Positions 1 to 8,891 of a stretch of 64,000 nt of DNA are shown piece after piece. The number at the start of each line of letters is the position of its first letter. Within the stretch, counting starts at the first letter, position 1. This stretch comes from an uncultured Candidatus Peregrinibacteria bacterium (GTDB lineage: Bacteria; Patescibacteriota; Gracilibacteria; Peribacterales; Peribacteraceae): contig CAIKAD010000001.1 in NCBI GenBank assembly GCA_903825315.1, forward strand, positions 463,401-527,400, read 5' to 3'. The notes below the pieces were generated by a model, which saw only the letters and a program-made list of their open reading frames with translations, was not told where the DNA came from and made no database searches. The position numbers and the translations under genes were made by a program.

Positions 1-874
1 TGTCCTTAAGCATCTCTTTGCGGCGGTCTCCGAAGGCCGGGGCTTTAACGGCCAACGTGTTAAAAGTGCCGCGCAACTTATTGAGCGCGAGCGTGGCGAG
101 CGCCTCTCCCTCCACGTTCTCCGCAATGATCACAAGCTCCTTCTTTCCGGAGCGTGCGAGCGATTCAAGGAGCGGAAGAATCTCCTGGATGGAGGATATC
201 TTCTTGTCCGTAATGAGAATGTGCGGCTTTTCGTAGGTCGCCTTCATCGTGGCGGGATCCGTGACGAAGTATGCGGAAATGTAGCCTTGGTCAAACTGCA
301 TGCCCTCAACAAACTCCTTCTCCAAGCCCAGCGTCTGACCGGCTTCTACCGTTACAACGCCGTCCTTGCCCACCTCGTCGATTACTTCTGCAATGGCAGC
401 GCCGATCTCTGCATCCTGCGCGGAAATGGTGGCGACGGCAGCAAACTCTTCCTTCTTGGAGACGTTCTTCTTCATCTTCTCGAGTTCCTTCGTAACAGTG
501 TCAACGGCTTTCATAATGCCGTTCTTGATGGAAATGGCGTTCTTGCCGCTCCCCAGGTGTTTCAGTCCTTCCTGCATGATGGCGTAGGCGAGGACAGTAG
601 CGGTGGTGGTTCCGTCTCCCGCTGCATCGTTCGTCTTGGTTGCTGCCTCTTTGACGAGCTGGGCACCCATATTCTCGTACGGGTCCGGAAGCTCGATTTC
701 CTTGGCGACGGTGACACCGTCCTTGGTTACCGTGGGTCCGCCGTATTTTTTCTCAATGACGGCATTGCGCCCGAGAGGTCCGAGGGTTGCGGAGACCGCG
801 CTTGCTAGCTTGCCCACTCCCTTGAGGAGCTTTTCGCGGGCTTCGTTACTGAAGAGAAGTTGTTTGCCTGGCAT
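1..874 (-). CDS. groEL: Chaperonin GroEL (Hsp60), N-terminal part, cut by window edge
   Basis: ATP-driven chaperonin that folds cytosolic proteins with GroES. The visible 291 residues cover the N-terminal equatorial and intermediate domains and the start of the apical domain. Family motifs are present: LGPLGRNAV (about 31-39), [10 protein letters not shown] (51-60) and the nucleotide-binding [10 protein letters not shown] (86-95). The start [15 protein letters not shown] fits the family. The gene continues beyond base 1. It lies 39 bases downstream of groES on the same strand, so it should share the CIRCE-controlled heat-shock promoter at 1324-1363. Identity is certain; only the C-terminal part is missing. 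Confidence 0.98.
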   Translation of the reverse strand, partial: MPGKQLLFSNEAREKLLKGVGKLASAVSATLGPLGRNAVIEKKYGGPTVTKDGVTVAKEIELPDPYENMGAQLVKEAATKTNDAAGDGTTTATVLAYAIMQEGLKHLGSGKNAISIKNGIMKAVDTVTKELEKMKKNVSKKEEFAAVATISAQDAEIGAAIAEVIDEVGKDGVVTVEAGQTLGLEKEFVEGMQFDQGYISAYFVTDPATMKATYEKPHILITDKKISSIQEILPLLESLARSGKKELVIIAENVEGEALATLALNKLRGTFNTLAVKAPAFGDRRKEMLKD

Positions 875-913
875 GGGATGAGGGGTTAGAGATTAGGGAC
901 TAGGGAAACATAG

Positions 914-1255
914 TTAGGACTTCATGATGCCCAAGACGCCGTCAAGATGGAGGATCTTCACTTCCACTTCCTTACCGGCAGTATCCTTGAGCTTCACATC
1001 GTCACCGGCGTAGCGGCCGTAGAGTACTTCATCGCCGACTTTGAGATACTGTCTGGGATCGGGGGAATCTTTGCCTACGCCGCCCTTGCCGAGCGCGAGG
1101 ATAACGCCCCGTTGGGGCTTTTCACCTTTTACATTGTCTGGGATGACGATGCCGGAGGCAGTCGTCTGTTCCGTTTCTACCGGAAGAACGATGACGCGGT
1201 CACCGATCGGTTCGATGGTGACCATAAGATTAAGTTTTTCTTTCTTGGGTGCCAT
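914..1255 (-). CDS. groES: Co-chaperonin GroES (Hsp10)
   Basis: Lid of the GroEL chamber. The core IEPIGDRVIVLPVE, the mobile-loop region ASGIVIPDN and the C-terminal VKILHLDGVLGI are typical GroES. The proposed start MAPKKEKLNL gives 113 residues. A start at 1225 (MVTIEPIGDR) would give 103, closer to the usual 95-100. A longer frame reaches 1318 but its N-terminus is not GroES-like. First gene of the groES-groEL operon. The 5' leader is predicted to be about 75 bases and carries no strong Shine-Dalgarno, unlike the near-leaderless genes elsewhere in the window. Confidence 0.95.
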   Translation of the reverse strand: MAPKKEKLNLMVTIEPIGDRVIVLPVETEQTTASGIVIPDNVKGEKPQRGVILALGKGGVGKDSPDPRQYLKVGDEVLYGRYAGDDVKLKDTAGKEVEVKILHLDGVLGIMKS

Positions 1256-1323
1256 ACGGAAGGCGGGGAAAGGAAGTAAGAGACAGAAAGAAAGGGAAGG
1301 CGAGCCCGTGGGCTGCAACCGAA

Positions 1324-1350
1324 TTAGCAGTCCCTATTTTAGAGTGCTAA
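1324..1350. promoter_or_regulatory. CIRCE operator (HrcA binding site) of groESL
   Basis: TTAGCAGTC, then 9 bases, then GAGTGCTAA. This is the CIRCE inverted repeat (consensus TTAGCACTC-N9-GAGTGCTAA) with one mismatch in the left arm. It covers the -10 box and the predicted transcription start of groES, which is the expected place for repression by HrcA. The hrcA gene is not in this window. Confidence 0.93.
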
Positions 1351-1363
1351 CTTTGTGAGTCAA
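1336..1363 (-). promoter_or_regulatory. groESL promoter
   Basis: Reading the minus strand: -35 TTGACT (1363-1358), 16-base spacer, -10 TAAAAT (1341-1336). Predicted start near 1329. Overlaps the CIRCE element. Confidence 0.85.
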
Positions 1364-1476
1364 GTGAAGTACAGTGAAGTGGCTATATACAACAATGTGG
1401 GATACATAGTGTGAATCTTCCAGAAAATCAGGAATTTGTAATAATGAATTACTGGATTGGTACGTCAAGGAATGAG

Positions 1477-1794
1477 ATGAGAGCAAAGCACATGGTGATA
1501 TTCGGCGCGCTCGTTGCGGTGTTTCTCTTGCTCACGGGATTTACGATCAGTCATGAACGTGATCCATTTGATTCGCATATCTATAACGTGAACTTCAGGT
1601 CGTCACCGGGATCCGAATTTGCATCTTTGGCAACACGTGTGACGATGGCAACGGTGAACACGGCGGCAGCCACATGCGGGAACCCGGATGCTTTAGGTGA
1701 TACTCTTCCCGGCCGGCCTGTACAGGTCTGTATCCTCACATCGTTCCGATGGCAGATCGGAAGCCCTTCAAATGACTATTTGAACGGTTGGTAA
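1477..1794 (+). CDS. Small membrane-anchored or exported protein, unknown function
   Basis: No family recognised. The chosen start (MRAKHMVIFGALVAVF) has AAGGA six bases upstream and places one hydrophobic segment at residues 6-22, a signal anchor or signal peptide. Earlier in-frame starts exist at 1444 (ATG) and 1411 (GTG). The remaining 80 residues are polar with two cysteines (ATCGNP, VCIL) that could form a disulfide outside the cell. It is followed after 7 bases by another exported protein on the same strand, so the two are probably co-transcribed. Confidence 0.55.
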   Translation: MRAKHMVIFGALVAVFLLLTGFTISHERDPFDSHIYNVNFRSSPGSEFASLATRVTMATVNTAAATCGNPDALGDTLPGRPVQVCILTSFRWQIGSPSNDYLNGW

Positions 1795-1801
1795 TGGTAC
1801 T

Positions 1802-2665
1802 ATGGAGGGCATGCATCGCATTGCACTGTCGACAGTCGTATTCGTAAGCCTCGTTCTGCAGGCGCCCGTTGTATTTTCGCAAGGCATAGTTCCGCAGGGC
1901 GCGCTGCGCGTCCCGCTCCTTACAGTGAGGCTTAAGGCAGGATGCTCTTCCGCTGTTCAGGTGACATCCCTCCAGTTCAAACATGAAGGAAAAGGGGCAA
2001 CGAGTGATTTTCTCCGCGTGTATGTTATGACCGGCGAAAGGCGTCTATCGAACGGACAATCTGTACCGAGGAAACAAGACATCCGTCTGCGTATGCGAGG
2101 TGTAGAGATTCCGCGTTGCGGTTATACCGATGTATCCCTCTATGGTGATTTGTCACCAAGCGCAATATCAATGGCGGAACATCGGTTCAGATTCATCGGC
2201 GCCACAACCGATGGCGCTCTTGATGGAACGTCGACGTCGCAGGCGAGTCCGTTGAAGGTCACGCCACATTCGACGTCGCCATCGGTCACCGTTTCATTCC
2301 TCACCGTTCATACGACGATGACGTATGGGGAGGGGCGGACGGTGGCTCGGATCCTATTGACCGGAGCCGGAAGCGCGACGCAGGAGATATCGGCTATTAC
2401 CTTTACAAATGATGGGTCTGCGGCAAACAGCGATTTGCAGAACATCTTTCTCGAGACGGCGGATCGCTCACCCATCTCAACGGTTTCGGAGCACATGGAT
2501 GGACGGACAGTGCGCATCGTCTTCCATACGCCGATGGAACTCCGCCGCAACCAGAGCCTCCTGCTCCAATTGCGCGCCGATGTGCGGGCAAGCCGCACCC
2601 ACACGATTCAATGGACTATTGAAGAGCCGTCCGACATTGAGACAGCGGAAAAGACGGGACGATGA
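1802..2665 (+). CDS. Exported protein with two similar beta-rich halves, unknown function
   Basis: Residues 1-26 form a signal peptide ending near VVFSQ. The 287-residue protein contains an internal duplication: VTSLQFKHEGKGATSDFLRVY (about 60-80) matches ISAITFTNDGSAANSDLQNIF (about 198-218), each followed by a short polar stretch and a second strand-rich part. This suggests two tandem immunoglobulin-like domains, as in other secreted proteins of these bacteria. An alternative start lies at 1811 (MHRIAL). Same strand as the small protein before it; it converges with the lipoprotein gene at 2676. Function unknown. Confidence 0.65.
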   Translation: MEGMHRIALSTVVFVSLVLQAPVVFSQGIVPQGALRVPLLTVRLKAGCSSAVQVTSLQFKHEGKGATSDFLRVYVMTGERRLSNGQSVPRKQDIRLRMRGVEIPRCGYTDVSLYGDLSPSAISMAEHRFRFIGATTDGALDGTSTSQASPLKVTPHSTSPSVTVSFLTVHTTMTYGEGRTVARILLTGAGSATQEISAITFTNDGSAANSDLQNIFLETADRSPISTVSEHMDGRTVRIVFHTPMELRRNQSLLLQLRADVRASRTHTIQWTIEEPSDIETAEKTGR

Positions 2666-2675
2666 TTGGCCGCCG

Positions 2676-3221
2676 CTATTTGACGAGCTCGACGGTCGTA
2701 AAGTGCGAGTAACAGGCAGGGGCTTCTGTTCCGCGTGTGAGCGGTTCCTTGGTAAGCGCGAGTGTGACGGGTTCCGAACCGGTGGAATGCAAAATGGCAT
2801 CGGCAATATCCTGTGTGAGGACGCGGGTCTTACGGCCCGTTGCATCCGCATCGTTCACATACATGATTGAACCGCTCCGTGTGATGCAGCCGAGCCCCAC
2901 ACTCTGTGTGCCGACGGATGCATTGCCCTGGTTCAGCGTGATGAACTGCTGGAGCGTCCCCGATCCGGATGCGAGGACGCGGAAATATATGTAGTCGAAC
3001 TTCTGGCAGTTACTGTCGCAAAAAGGTTCCTTAACCGGCAGGACACGTGCGTAGCCTCGGACGTACGCCGTACCCTGCGCTCCGCCGCCGGAGGTGTCCA
3101 GGTGGAACGTACCTGCAGGAAGCGACCGATCACTCACAACAATTCCGCTGGTTCCTGATGAGGTACAAGCGGTGAGAATGACGAGAACGAATAGGGGAGT
3201 GAAGCGACGCATGATTTGCAT
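2676..3221 (-). CDS. Lipoprotein, unknown function
   Basis: The N-terminus MQIMRRFTPLFVLVILTAC is a lipoprotein signal peptide with lipobox LTAC, so Cys19 should receive diacylglycerol from Lgt (gene at 13005) and stay membrane-bound. Starting at 3212 (MRRF) would give a 16-residue signal. The mature part of about 160 residues is Ser/Thr/Gly-rich with four cysteines, including CDSNC; no family recognised. It begins 10 bases after the CAP-domain gene on the same strand, so the two form a likely operon. Confidence 0.7.
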   Translation of the reverse strand: MQIMRRFTPLFVLVILTACTSSGTSGIVVSDRSLPAGTFHLDTSGGGAQGTAYVRGYARVLPVKEPFCDSNCQKFDYIYFRVLASGSGTLQQFITLNQGNASVGTQSVGLGCITRSGSIMYVNDADATGRKTRVLTQDIADAILHSTGSEPVTLALTKEPLTRGTEAPACYSHFTTVELVK

Positions 3222-3231
3222 CGTAGCGTAC

Positions 3232-3852
3232 TCAGTGCGCCGAACATAGTTGCGGCGATGATGTGATCGCCGTCGCGTAGTGAATGGTGATGTAGTACTT
3301 GTGATTCGTCTCATCCAGAGCAACGCCCACACCGATCTTCGTAAAATGCGGGTTCATGAGGCTGGCGTAGTGTGGCTGGTAGGCCTTTCCGCGTTCAGCC
3401 AGGAAGAAGCGCTGCGTGGAGCGCGTCGCGGCAATCACGGCTCGTGTACAGTCATTCGACGTACAACCGTACCGTCCCCATCCGATGTTCTCTGTGAACG
3501 TCGTGTGCTCCACGTTTGAAAATTCCACGCCTTGGTCACGGAACCACTGTTCAATCTCCGGGTAGTCATAGTAAGAGCTTTCGAACGTCCGCTTGTGGTC
3601 GATGCTGCCCTGTGAAGCGGCTAAGCTGGACCATTCCATTGCAGTGGCGTTGAGTGCTTCATCCAGACGGTAGGGTTCCAGTTGTAACCGTCGACGCAAG
3701 CGATTGTTCCATTGCAGCCACGCGGTGCGTACTTTCTCCATGTTCACATGTGGAATCGGTGCAGCAGACGGTACGCAGGGGGTTTGCGCATGGCTCTCTG
3801 AAGATACCAACAGGCTTACGATAGCTGCCAGAGACAGGAACATTGTACGCAT
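3232..3852 (-). CDS. Secreted CAP-domain (SCP/PR-1-like) protein
   Basis: A signal peptide (MRTMFLSLAAIVSLLVSSESHAQ) is followed by a CAP domain. Visible family features are the helix with WNNRLRRRLQL, the TENIGWG motif and the C-terminal HYASLMNPHFTKIGVGVA block. Bacterial CAP proteins are extracellular; their biochemical role is mostly unknown. Four cysteines may form disulfides. Length (206) is normal. An extended -10 (TGATACAAT) ends 7 bases before the ATG, so the message is predicted to be leaderless. Upstream member of a two-gene operon with the lipoprotein. Confidence 0.85.
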   Translation of the reverse strand: MRTMFLSLAAIVSLLVSSESHAQTPCVPSAAPIPHVNMEKVRTAWLQWNNRLRRRLQLEPYRLDEALNATAMEWSSLAASQGSIDHKRTFESSYYDYPEIEQWFRDQGVEFSNVEHTTFTENIGWGRYGCTSNDCTRAVIAATRSTQRFFLAERGKAYQPHYASLMNPHFTKIGVGVALDETNHKYYITIHYATAITSSPQLCSAH

Positions 3853-3868
3853 CCGGATGATTGTATCA
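3853..3868 (-). promoter_or_regulatory. Extended -10 promoter of the CAP gene, leaderless type
   Basis: Minus strand reads TGA-TACAAT, 7 bases, ATG (3852). With usual spacing transcription starts at or next to the A of the start codon. Confidence 0.75.
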
Positions 3869-3874
3869 GAGGTG

Positions 3875-3961
3875 TGGTGCCGACGGAGAGACTCGAACTC
3901 TCACATCCTTGCGGATACACGCTCCTGAAGCGTGCGCGTCTACCAATTCCGCCACGTCGGC
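3875..3961 (-). tRNA. tRNA-Leu (anticodon CAG)
   Basis: 87-base class II tRNA on the minus strand. Acceptor arms GCCGACG/CGTCGGC, anticodon stem-loop CACGC-TTCAGGA-GCGTG, variable arm, T-loop GTTCGAGTC. The 3' CCA is encoded. TACAAT lies 9 bases upstream of the 5' end, so the 5' leader would be very short. Confidence 0.97.
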
Positions 3962-4128
3962 TATGAACATATTGTACTGTGAAATGCATGGGAGGGAAGG
4001 CGATTGCCGCTACTGGGACAAATTGAGTCCCAAGATCTACTCTTGCAAATATATCCGCTGATTCGGTAATTCTATGGCTCGCGTGTTGTGACGTGCATCG
4101 TAGTGGTTGTATGTGTCATGATAGGATC

Positions 4129-6102
4129 ATGAAGAGGCTGACACTCGAGCGGTTCTCGCATGCTCTCCTTCTCCTTATTCTCATTATCTCGGTTCTTTGG
4201 CGAGGCGGAAAAGGAGTGGAAGGGACATGGCTTCTCATTGCGGCAGGTTGTTCGGTTGTGCTGCTTTCCTATGCTCACGGCCGCAAGAAGCCCCAGGAGG
4301 GTCAGGCAGTCCCCATTCTTCCCTGGGCGGGTCTGATGCTCTTTGTCGTCTGGACCATCCTCAGTTTCTTGTTCTCCCTCTCACGCAACTATGGTCTCGA
4401 CGAAGTATTGCGCGACGGGACATTAGTTCTTCTTCTTTTCTGGGCTGTACGAAATGTACGGGATACAAAAGGGGAGTTCCGTCCGTTCCTCTACCTACTC
4501 TTACGTACTCTGGCCTATCTTACGATTATCGCCGCTGTTATTGGCACGTTCGTCTACGTCTTTCAACCTGTGAACCGTTTTGTTGGTTCTTTTTTCTACT
4601 ATCGCTTTTCCACGGATTACTGGCCCAATGCCTGGGCGGAGTTTATGCTCCTTTCATGGCCGGTGGTGCTGTGGTGGAGCATGCAAGCGAAGAGTAAGAG
4701 TGAGAAGCTTGTCCGTAAGATGATCCTGGGATGGGTCATCGGGTGTTTCCTGCTCAGCTTTTCCCGGGGCGCGGTCATTGCGTTTGCGGGTCAGCTTACT
4801 CTGCTTGTGTTCTTCCAATTTCTTTGGACTAAGAACGATGGAAAGTGGGTGTATGGCAAGAAGGCTCTTCGCACATTGGTCATTGTTGGTGTAGTGGCGA
4901 TGGTGACGTTTATGATGATTAATCTCGTACGTGGCCGTTTCTATGCCGTCGAATCCGTTAGCCGAAAGGTGACGTTTACTTCGGAGGAGGGAGCGACTTC
5001 GTTTACGGAACGTGCTCAGTTCTTCAGCCAGGCGTTAGAGCTTTCCAGGATGCGGCCGCTCTTCGGGTGGGGGCCGTATAGTTTTCGTTTCATACAGCCG
5101 CGATTGCAGAAGGACGTGTTGCAGACGTCGGACCATCCTCACAATGCGTTCCTTAAGCTGGCTGTAGAGAGGGGATGGGCAGCAGCGCTCCTGTGGTTAA
5201 CGGTCATAGTTGGAGTTCTACTGTCAGCTGCCTTACGTCTATTCCGCACGACATCGCATGGAACAGGAGACGATGTAACTCTCCTTCTCCTTATCGCAGC
5301 CGCAGGTGTCCTCGCGCACAATCTCATCGATTACAATATTCAATTTGTTGGCATCGCCTTGCCGCTGATGCTCTTTCTCGGAATGCTTGTTCCCCTTACA
5401 ACATCAGTGAAGAAGAACAGCATTATTCGCTGGCAGCATACGACGGAAATTATCCTTGCTGTCGTGCTGCTTGTCGTGGCAACACTGGAATTCCGGTATC
5501 TTGTGCTCTCATCTCTCGGGCGGCATGCGGAGGCGGCAGGGAAGACGGAAATTGCGTTACAGTGGTACGCGGAAGCGGATGGTGATTTCTTTCCTCGAGA
5601 CATGTTGCTGAGCCGTGCGCTCCAGTATCTCAAGATCCATCGCTTGCAGGAGGCGGAACAAGTTACACGGAAATACCTCATGTCCAACAATCAGGATGCA
5701 CGCGCCTGGAAGATTCTGGGGGACATCCAGGTGGAAAACGGACGCGCAGGAGATGCTTTGGACTCGTACAGGAGCGCATTCCGCCTTTCTATGTACAACG
5801 ATGTTGGCATTGTGCACGGATATCTCTTGGCGCTCAGTATCCGGGGTGATACGCAGGAGCTCTCGGATGCTGAGTCTGCGGTGTATCTCCTGGCGAAGGA
5901 GTTTGATAATGGAATAGGCAAAAATACGCATTTCATCGCGTTATCCGGAAATGTGGAAGAATTTCACCAACTCATGCTGTTGGCGGAGCAGGTGTACCCT
6001 TCGGAAGCGCAGAAGTACCGCACGATGGACGAGGACGCAATGAAGCACGCAGAGCAGGCGCGGAATGATTTTTCGGCTCGGAAGCCGGGGTATTTGTGGT
6101 GA
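4129..6102 (+). CDS. O-antigen ligase/polymerase-like membrane protein with C-terminal TPR region
   Basis: 657 residues. About ten to twelve membrane segments fill residues 8-450. The Wzy_C/O-antigen ligase signature lies in the large loop near residues 300-350: RAQFFSQALEL, then PLFGWGPYSF and a HPHNAFLKLAVERGW segment. Residues 475-657 are soluble and helical with TPR-like pairs. Members of this family ligate or polymerise glycans on the outer side of the membrane, so a role in surface polysaccharide or glycoprotein assembly is likely; the substrate is unknown. Start chosen at MKRLTLERF; an upstream GTG at 4093 is also possible. A 52-codon frame overlaps its stop (TGATG). Confidence 0.85.
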   Translation: MKRLTLERFSHALLLLILIISVLWRGGKGVEGTWLLIAAGCSVVLLSYAHGRKKPQEGQAVPILPWAGLMLFVVWTILSFLFSLSRNYGLDEVLRDGTLVLLLFWAVRNVRDTKGEFRPFLYLLLRTLAYLTIIAAVIGTFVYVFQPVNRFVGSFFYYRFSTDYWPNAWAEFMLLSWPVVLWWSMQAKSKSEKLVRKMILGWVIGCFLLSFSRGAVIAFAGQLTLLVFFQFLWTKNDGKWVYGKKALRTLVIVGVVAMVTFMMINLVRGRFYAVESVSRKVTFTSEEGATSFTERAQFFSQALELSRMRPLFGWGPYSFRFIQPRLQKDVLQTSDHPHNAFLKLAVERGWAAALLWLTVIVGVLLSAALRLFRTTSHGTGDDVTLLLLIAAAGVLAHNLIDYNIQFVGIALPLMLFLGMLVPLTTSVKKNSIIRWQHTTEIILAVVLLVVATLEFRYLVLSSLGRHAEAAGKTEIALQWYAEADGDFFPRDMLLSRALQYLKIHRLQEAEQVTRKYLMSNNQDARAWKILGDIQVENGRAGDALDSYRSAFRLSMYNDVGIVHGYLLALSIRGDTQELSDAESAVYLLAKEFDNGIGKNTHFIALSGNVEEFHQLMLLAEQVYPSEAQKYRTMDEDAMKHAEQARNDFSARKPGYLW

Positions 6103-6260
6103 TGTATTGGATGTTTATTCCGTCTTTGCCTCAATGCTTACCGGACGATTGGCAGGCTTACGACCATGGTGACCGTGAGGAGAGTGATAATCGCAGCGTG
6201 TGTTATGACCAGGGGAATATTGCTGCGGCGGGAGATTTGCTGCGTGTACTTCATAAATAG
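6102..6260 (+). CDS. Possible 52-residue protein coupled to the ligase gene
   Basis: The ATG overlaps the stop of the preceding gene (TGATG), a common sign of translational coupling. The product begins MYWMFIPSLPQCLPDDW and is acidic and soluble, with two cysteines and no recognised domain. Too short to judge by composition; comparison with related genomes would decide whether it is real. Confidence 0.35.
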   Translation: MYWMFIPSLPQCLPDDWQAYDHGDREESDNRSVCYDQGNIAAAGDLLRVLHK

Positions 6261-6351
6261 GAATATGTGAAAAAGGCGGAGCAGTCTACGAGTGTGCGTA
6301 GGCCTGTCCAGTACACTAGACTTGTTACATACGGTAAATGTTGTGTTGTAT

Positions 6352-6428
6352 TGGTCGGGGCGAAAGGACTCGAACCTTCGACCTCACGGTCCCGAACCGT
6401 GCGCTCTAGCCAACTGAGCTACGCCCCG
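6352..6428 (-). tRNA. tRNA-Pro (anticodon CGG)
   Basis: 77 bases on the minus strand. CGGGGCG/CGCCCCG acceptor, anticodon stem-loop CACGG-TTCGGGA-CCGTG, T-loop GTTCGAGTC, encoded CCA. TACTAT lies 8 bases upstream of the mature 5' end. Confidence 0.97.
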
Positions 6429-6518
6429 TCAGAGGAATAGTACCATGAAAATCGCCTTGAGCCAGGAGAGATCGTGCGAGAGGGGGCGGAGTATACTCAG
6501 TGCTCCTTCCCGTAATCC

Positions 6519-7181
6519 ATGCTATCCCCTTCCCGCTTCCGCATCGTCATACTCGCCGTAATCAGCTTTCTGTGCGGCATGCTCGTTACAGTCCTTGCGG
6601 CCTTTCTCCTCTTTTACAGGACGACAGGCACTCATACGTTTATTGAATGTGTAGCTAAGGGGAATCCTATACTGGAATCATTCCCACGGCAGTGCAGGTT
6701 GCCCGATGGGACGCTCACCATTGAGCCGATCGCTCTGGAAGATTCTGTCACAGTAGTCACCGCTACGAGTTCATCGAAGGACTCTTCGGTGGGAAATACC
6801 GTCCTAATCTTCCTTGGAAACAGTAAGGAGAATCCGAATGTGACGGACTGTAGCCGCGTTTATCCGGTTCAACGGTCAATCGACAGCTCATCTGATCCGC
6901 AAAAGGCAGCTCTTGAACAATTATTATCAGGTCCTACAGAGGAAGAAAAAGTGAGAGGGTTTGCTTCATTTTTGCCAGAGGGTGCCTCGCTGAAGAAACT
7001 GTCGGTCCAGAACGGTGTAGCTCGTGCGGAGTTTGATGCGGCACTGGAACAGGGCGTCGCAGGTTCCTGTCGCGTCGCTTCCATTCGCGCACAAATTACA
7101 AAGACACTTAAGCAGTTTACTGCAATAAAGGACGTGATTATCAGTGTGGATGGAAAAGTGAATGACATTTTGCAACCCTGA
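6519..7181 (+). CDS. Membrane-anchored GerMN-domain protein
   Basis: The N-terminal segment at residues 8-33 (IVILAVISFLCGMLVTVLAAFLLFY) anchors the protein. A small cysteine-containing region (ECVAKGNP...RQCRLPDG) and a serine-rich linker follow. Residues 125-220 form a GerMN domain, recognised by LEQLLSGPTEEEKVRGF, the FLPEGASLKKLSVQNGVARAEF hairpin and QITKTLKQFTAIKDVIISVDG. GerMN is found in spore-germination and wall-associated lipoproteins; here it is probably an extracytoplasmic binding module. TATACT sits 25 bases upstream of the ATG. Separated by 80 bases from lemA. Confidence 0.8.
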   Translation: MLSPSRFRIVILAVISFLCGMLVTVLAAFLLFYRTTGTHTFIECVAKGNPILESFPRQCRLPDGTLTIEPIALEDSVTVVTATSSSKDSSVGNTVLIFLGNSKENPNVTDCSRVYPVQRSIDSSSDPQKAALEQLLSGPTEEEKVRGFASFLPEGASLKKLSVQNGVARAEFDAALEQGVAGSCRVASIRAQITKTLKQFTAIKDVIISVDGKVNDILQP

Positions 7182-7261
7182 GGATTCTTGAACGCAAAAC
7201 TCAAGACTTTTATAGCAAGGGAGATTTTGCTAGGATATTTATATTCTTCCAAACCCTACCT

Positions 7262-7963
7262 ATGAAAATTCGTGCATGGCATGTCATGGTCATCGTCATT
7301 ATCCTCTTCGGAGCGTGGCTCTGGATTGGCTATAATGGTCTCATCCAATCCAAAGAAGGCGTCAGTGCATCCTGGGCACAAGTGCAGACCGTCTATCAGC
7401 GCCGTGCTGACCTCATTCCCAATATCGTGAACTCCGTCAAAGGTTCCGCGAACTTTGAACAGTCCACGCTCACCGCCGTCACGAATGCACGCAGTGCCTG
7501 GGCGGCGGCTCAGCAGTCTGGATCTCTGAATGAACAGGTGAGTGCTGCAAGGGGAATGGATAGCGCTCTCTCCCGCCTACTCGTTACGGTCGAAGCGTAC
7601 CCGCAGCTCCAGTCCACACAGGCGTTCCGCGACCTCATTACGGAACTCGAAGGCTCGGAGAACCGCGTAGCGACGGCACGTCGAGATTACAACGAAACGG
7701 TGAGAGGCTTTAACGTAAAGGTGAAGAGTTTCCCCACGAACCTGCTTGCGGGGATGTTCGGCTTTGATCCCGCCGTCATGTTTGAAGCAAACTCCGGATC
7801 GGAGAATGCGCCGAATGTAGACTTTGGTCAGCCTGCTACGGGTACGACTGTGTCGTCACAAGGTGCAGCAGTATCCGCTGCCGCTTCTTCGGTAACTGCT
7901 CTGTCGTTATCCAGTGCCGCAACCGTCACGTCCTCCGCTGCTTCCGTTTCCTCTGCACAGTGA
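7262..7963 (+). CDS. lemA: LemA family protein
   Basis: An N-terminal membrane segment (residues 7-22) leads into the LemA four-helix domain: YNGLIQSKEGVSASWAQVQ, VYQRRADLIPNIVNSVKG, the FRDLITELEGSENRVATARRDYNE block and YNETVRGFN. The C-terminal 45 residues are an Ala/Ser/Val-rich tail, an addition to the usual 190-residue family length. The function of LemA proteins is unsettled; they often neighbour TPM-domain proteins, as here. Extended -10 TGC-TAGGAT at about 7229 suggests a promoter with a short leader. First gene of a likely operon with the TPM gene (TGATG overlap). Confidence 0.9.
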   Translation: MKIRAWHVMVIVIILFGAWLWIGYNGLIQSKEGVSASWAQVQTVYQRRADLIPNIVNSVKGSANFEQSTLTAVTNARSAWAAAQQSGSLNEQVSAARGMDSALSRLLVTVEAYPQLQSTQAFRDLITELEGSENRVATARRDYNETVRGFNVKVKSFPTNLLAGMFGFDPAVMFEANSGSENAPNVDFGQPATGTTVSSQGAAVSAAASSVTALSLSSAATVTSSAASVSSAQ

Positions 7964-8832
7964 TGGTTTCCACTACCCTCCGCATCTGGCGTTCCTTCGC
8001 GTTCGTCGGGCTCCTCTTAGGTTTCGTCCCCGCTGTGTTAGCGTTTACCGTACCTGTCAATGACGGGTATGTGACGGATACGACAGGAACGCTCACGGCT
8101 CAGCAGGATGCTGACTTGGAAAATTCGTTGAAGCAGTATAAAGATCAAACGAGTAATGAGATTGCCGTCCTTATTGTGCCTACGCTCAGCGGTGCAACAC
8201 TTAATGAGGTTGGTGTGCAGGTGGGACGAAAATGGGGTGTGGGAAGCAAGGAGAATAATAACGGGATTCTCATGCTCATAGCCCTACAGGACAGAGAGAT
8301 GGGCATTCTCACGGGGTACGGGATGGAGGGCGCAGTACCTGATGTGGTCGCTAAGGGAATCATCGATACGGACATTACGCCTGCTTTTCGTGATGGAAGG
8401 TATTTTGAGGGCATTAAGGCAGGCATTGAATCACTCGAAAAACATGTGGGAGGGGAATATAAGGCATCCCGTTATGAAGAACCTGCTTGGCTGGGTTTTG
8501 GGCCAGGATTGCTATTCATTTTGTTCATCGTGATTGATGTCCTAGCCGCATTCCTCGGTCGGTCAAAGTCCTGGTGGCTTGGAGGAGTGTTGGGGGGGGT
8601 GTTCGGACTGATTCTTGCGCTCATCTTTGGATGGTGGATATCTATTCCTATTCTTGTTGTTTTGGGTCTCATCTTTGACTATGTCGTTTCTCGTATGCCG
8701 AAGAGTCCGGGGGGGAGAGGTGGCGGGTTCTGGGGAGGATTGGGTGGTGGTGGCTTAGGAGGAGGAAGGGGTGGATTCGGTGGATTTGGAGGCGGCTCCT
8801 TTGGCGGAGGCGGGGCAAGCGGAAAATGGTAA
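7963..8832 (+). CDS. TPM-domain (YgcG-like) membrane protein with glycine-rich tail
   Basis: A signal peptide (to about residue 27) is followed by a TPM domain: VNDGYVTDTTGTLTAQQDADLE, SNEIAVLIVPTL, VGRKWGVGSKENNNGILMLI, and GYGMEGAVPDVVAKGII. Two or three membrane segments lie at residues 180-235. The last 50 residues are almost pure Gly/Phe/Ser (GGGFWGGLGGGG...), typical of YgcG relatives. TPM-domain proteins help PSII repair in plants; bacterial roles are unclear. Starts inside the lemA stop codon (TGATG), so translation is coupled. The linked pair is common in bacteria. Confidence 0.88.
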   Translation: MVSTTLRIWRSFAFVGLLLGFVPAVLAFTVPVNDGYVTDTTGTLTAQQDADLENSLKQYKDQTSNEIAVLIVPTLSGATLNEVGVQVGRKWGVGSKENNNGILMLIALQDREMGILTGYGMEGAVPDVVAKGIIDTDITPAFRDGRYFEGIKAGIESLEKHVGGEYKASRYEEPAWLGFGPGLLFILFIVIDVLAAFLGRSKSWWLGGVLGGVFGLILALIFGWWISIPILVVLGLIFDYVVSRMPKSPGGRGGGFWGGLGGGGLGGGRGGFGGFGGGSFGGGGASGKW

Positions 8833-8891
8833 GCAGAACTGGCAAGAGCCGCGAGCCTGGTGCACACTGTTCCCCGATCCTTTCGCACTCC

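Noticed and set aside
221..808. 195-codon frame on the plus strand opposite groEL
   Set aside because: It is the antisense shadow of the conserved groEL coding sequence; its product has no recognisable domain.
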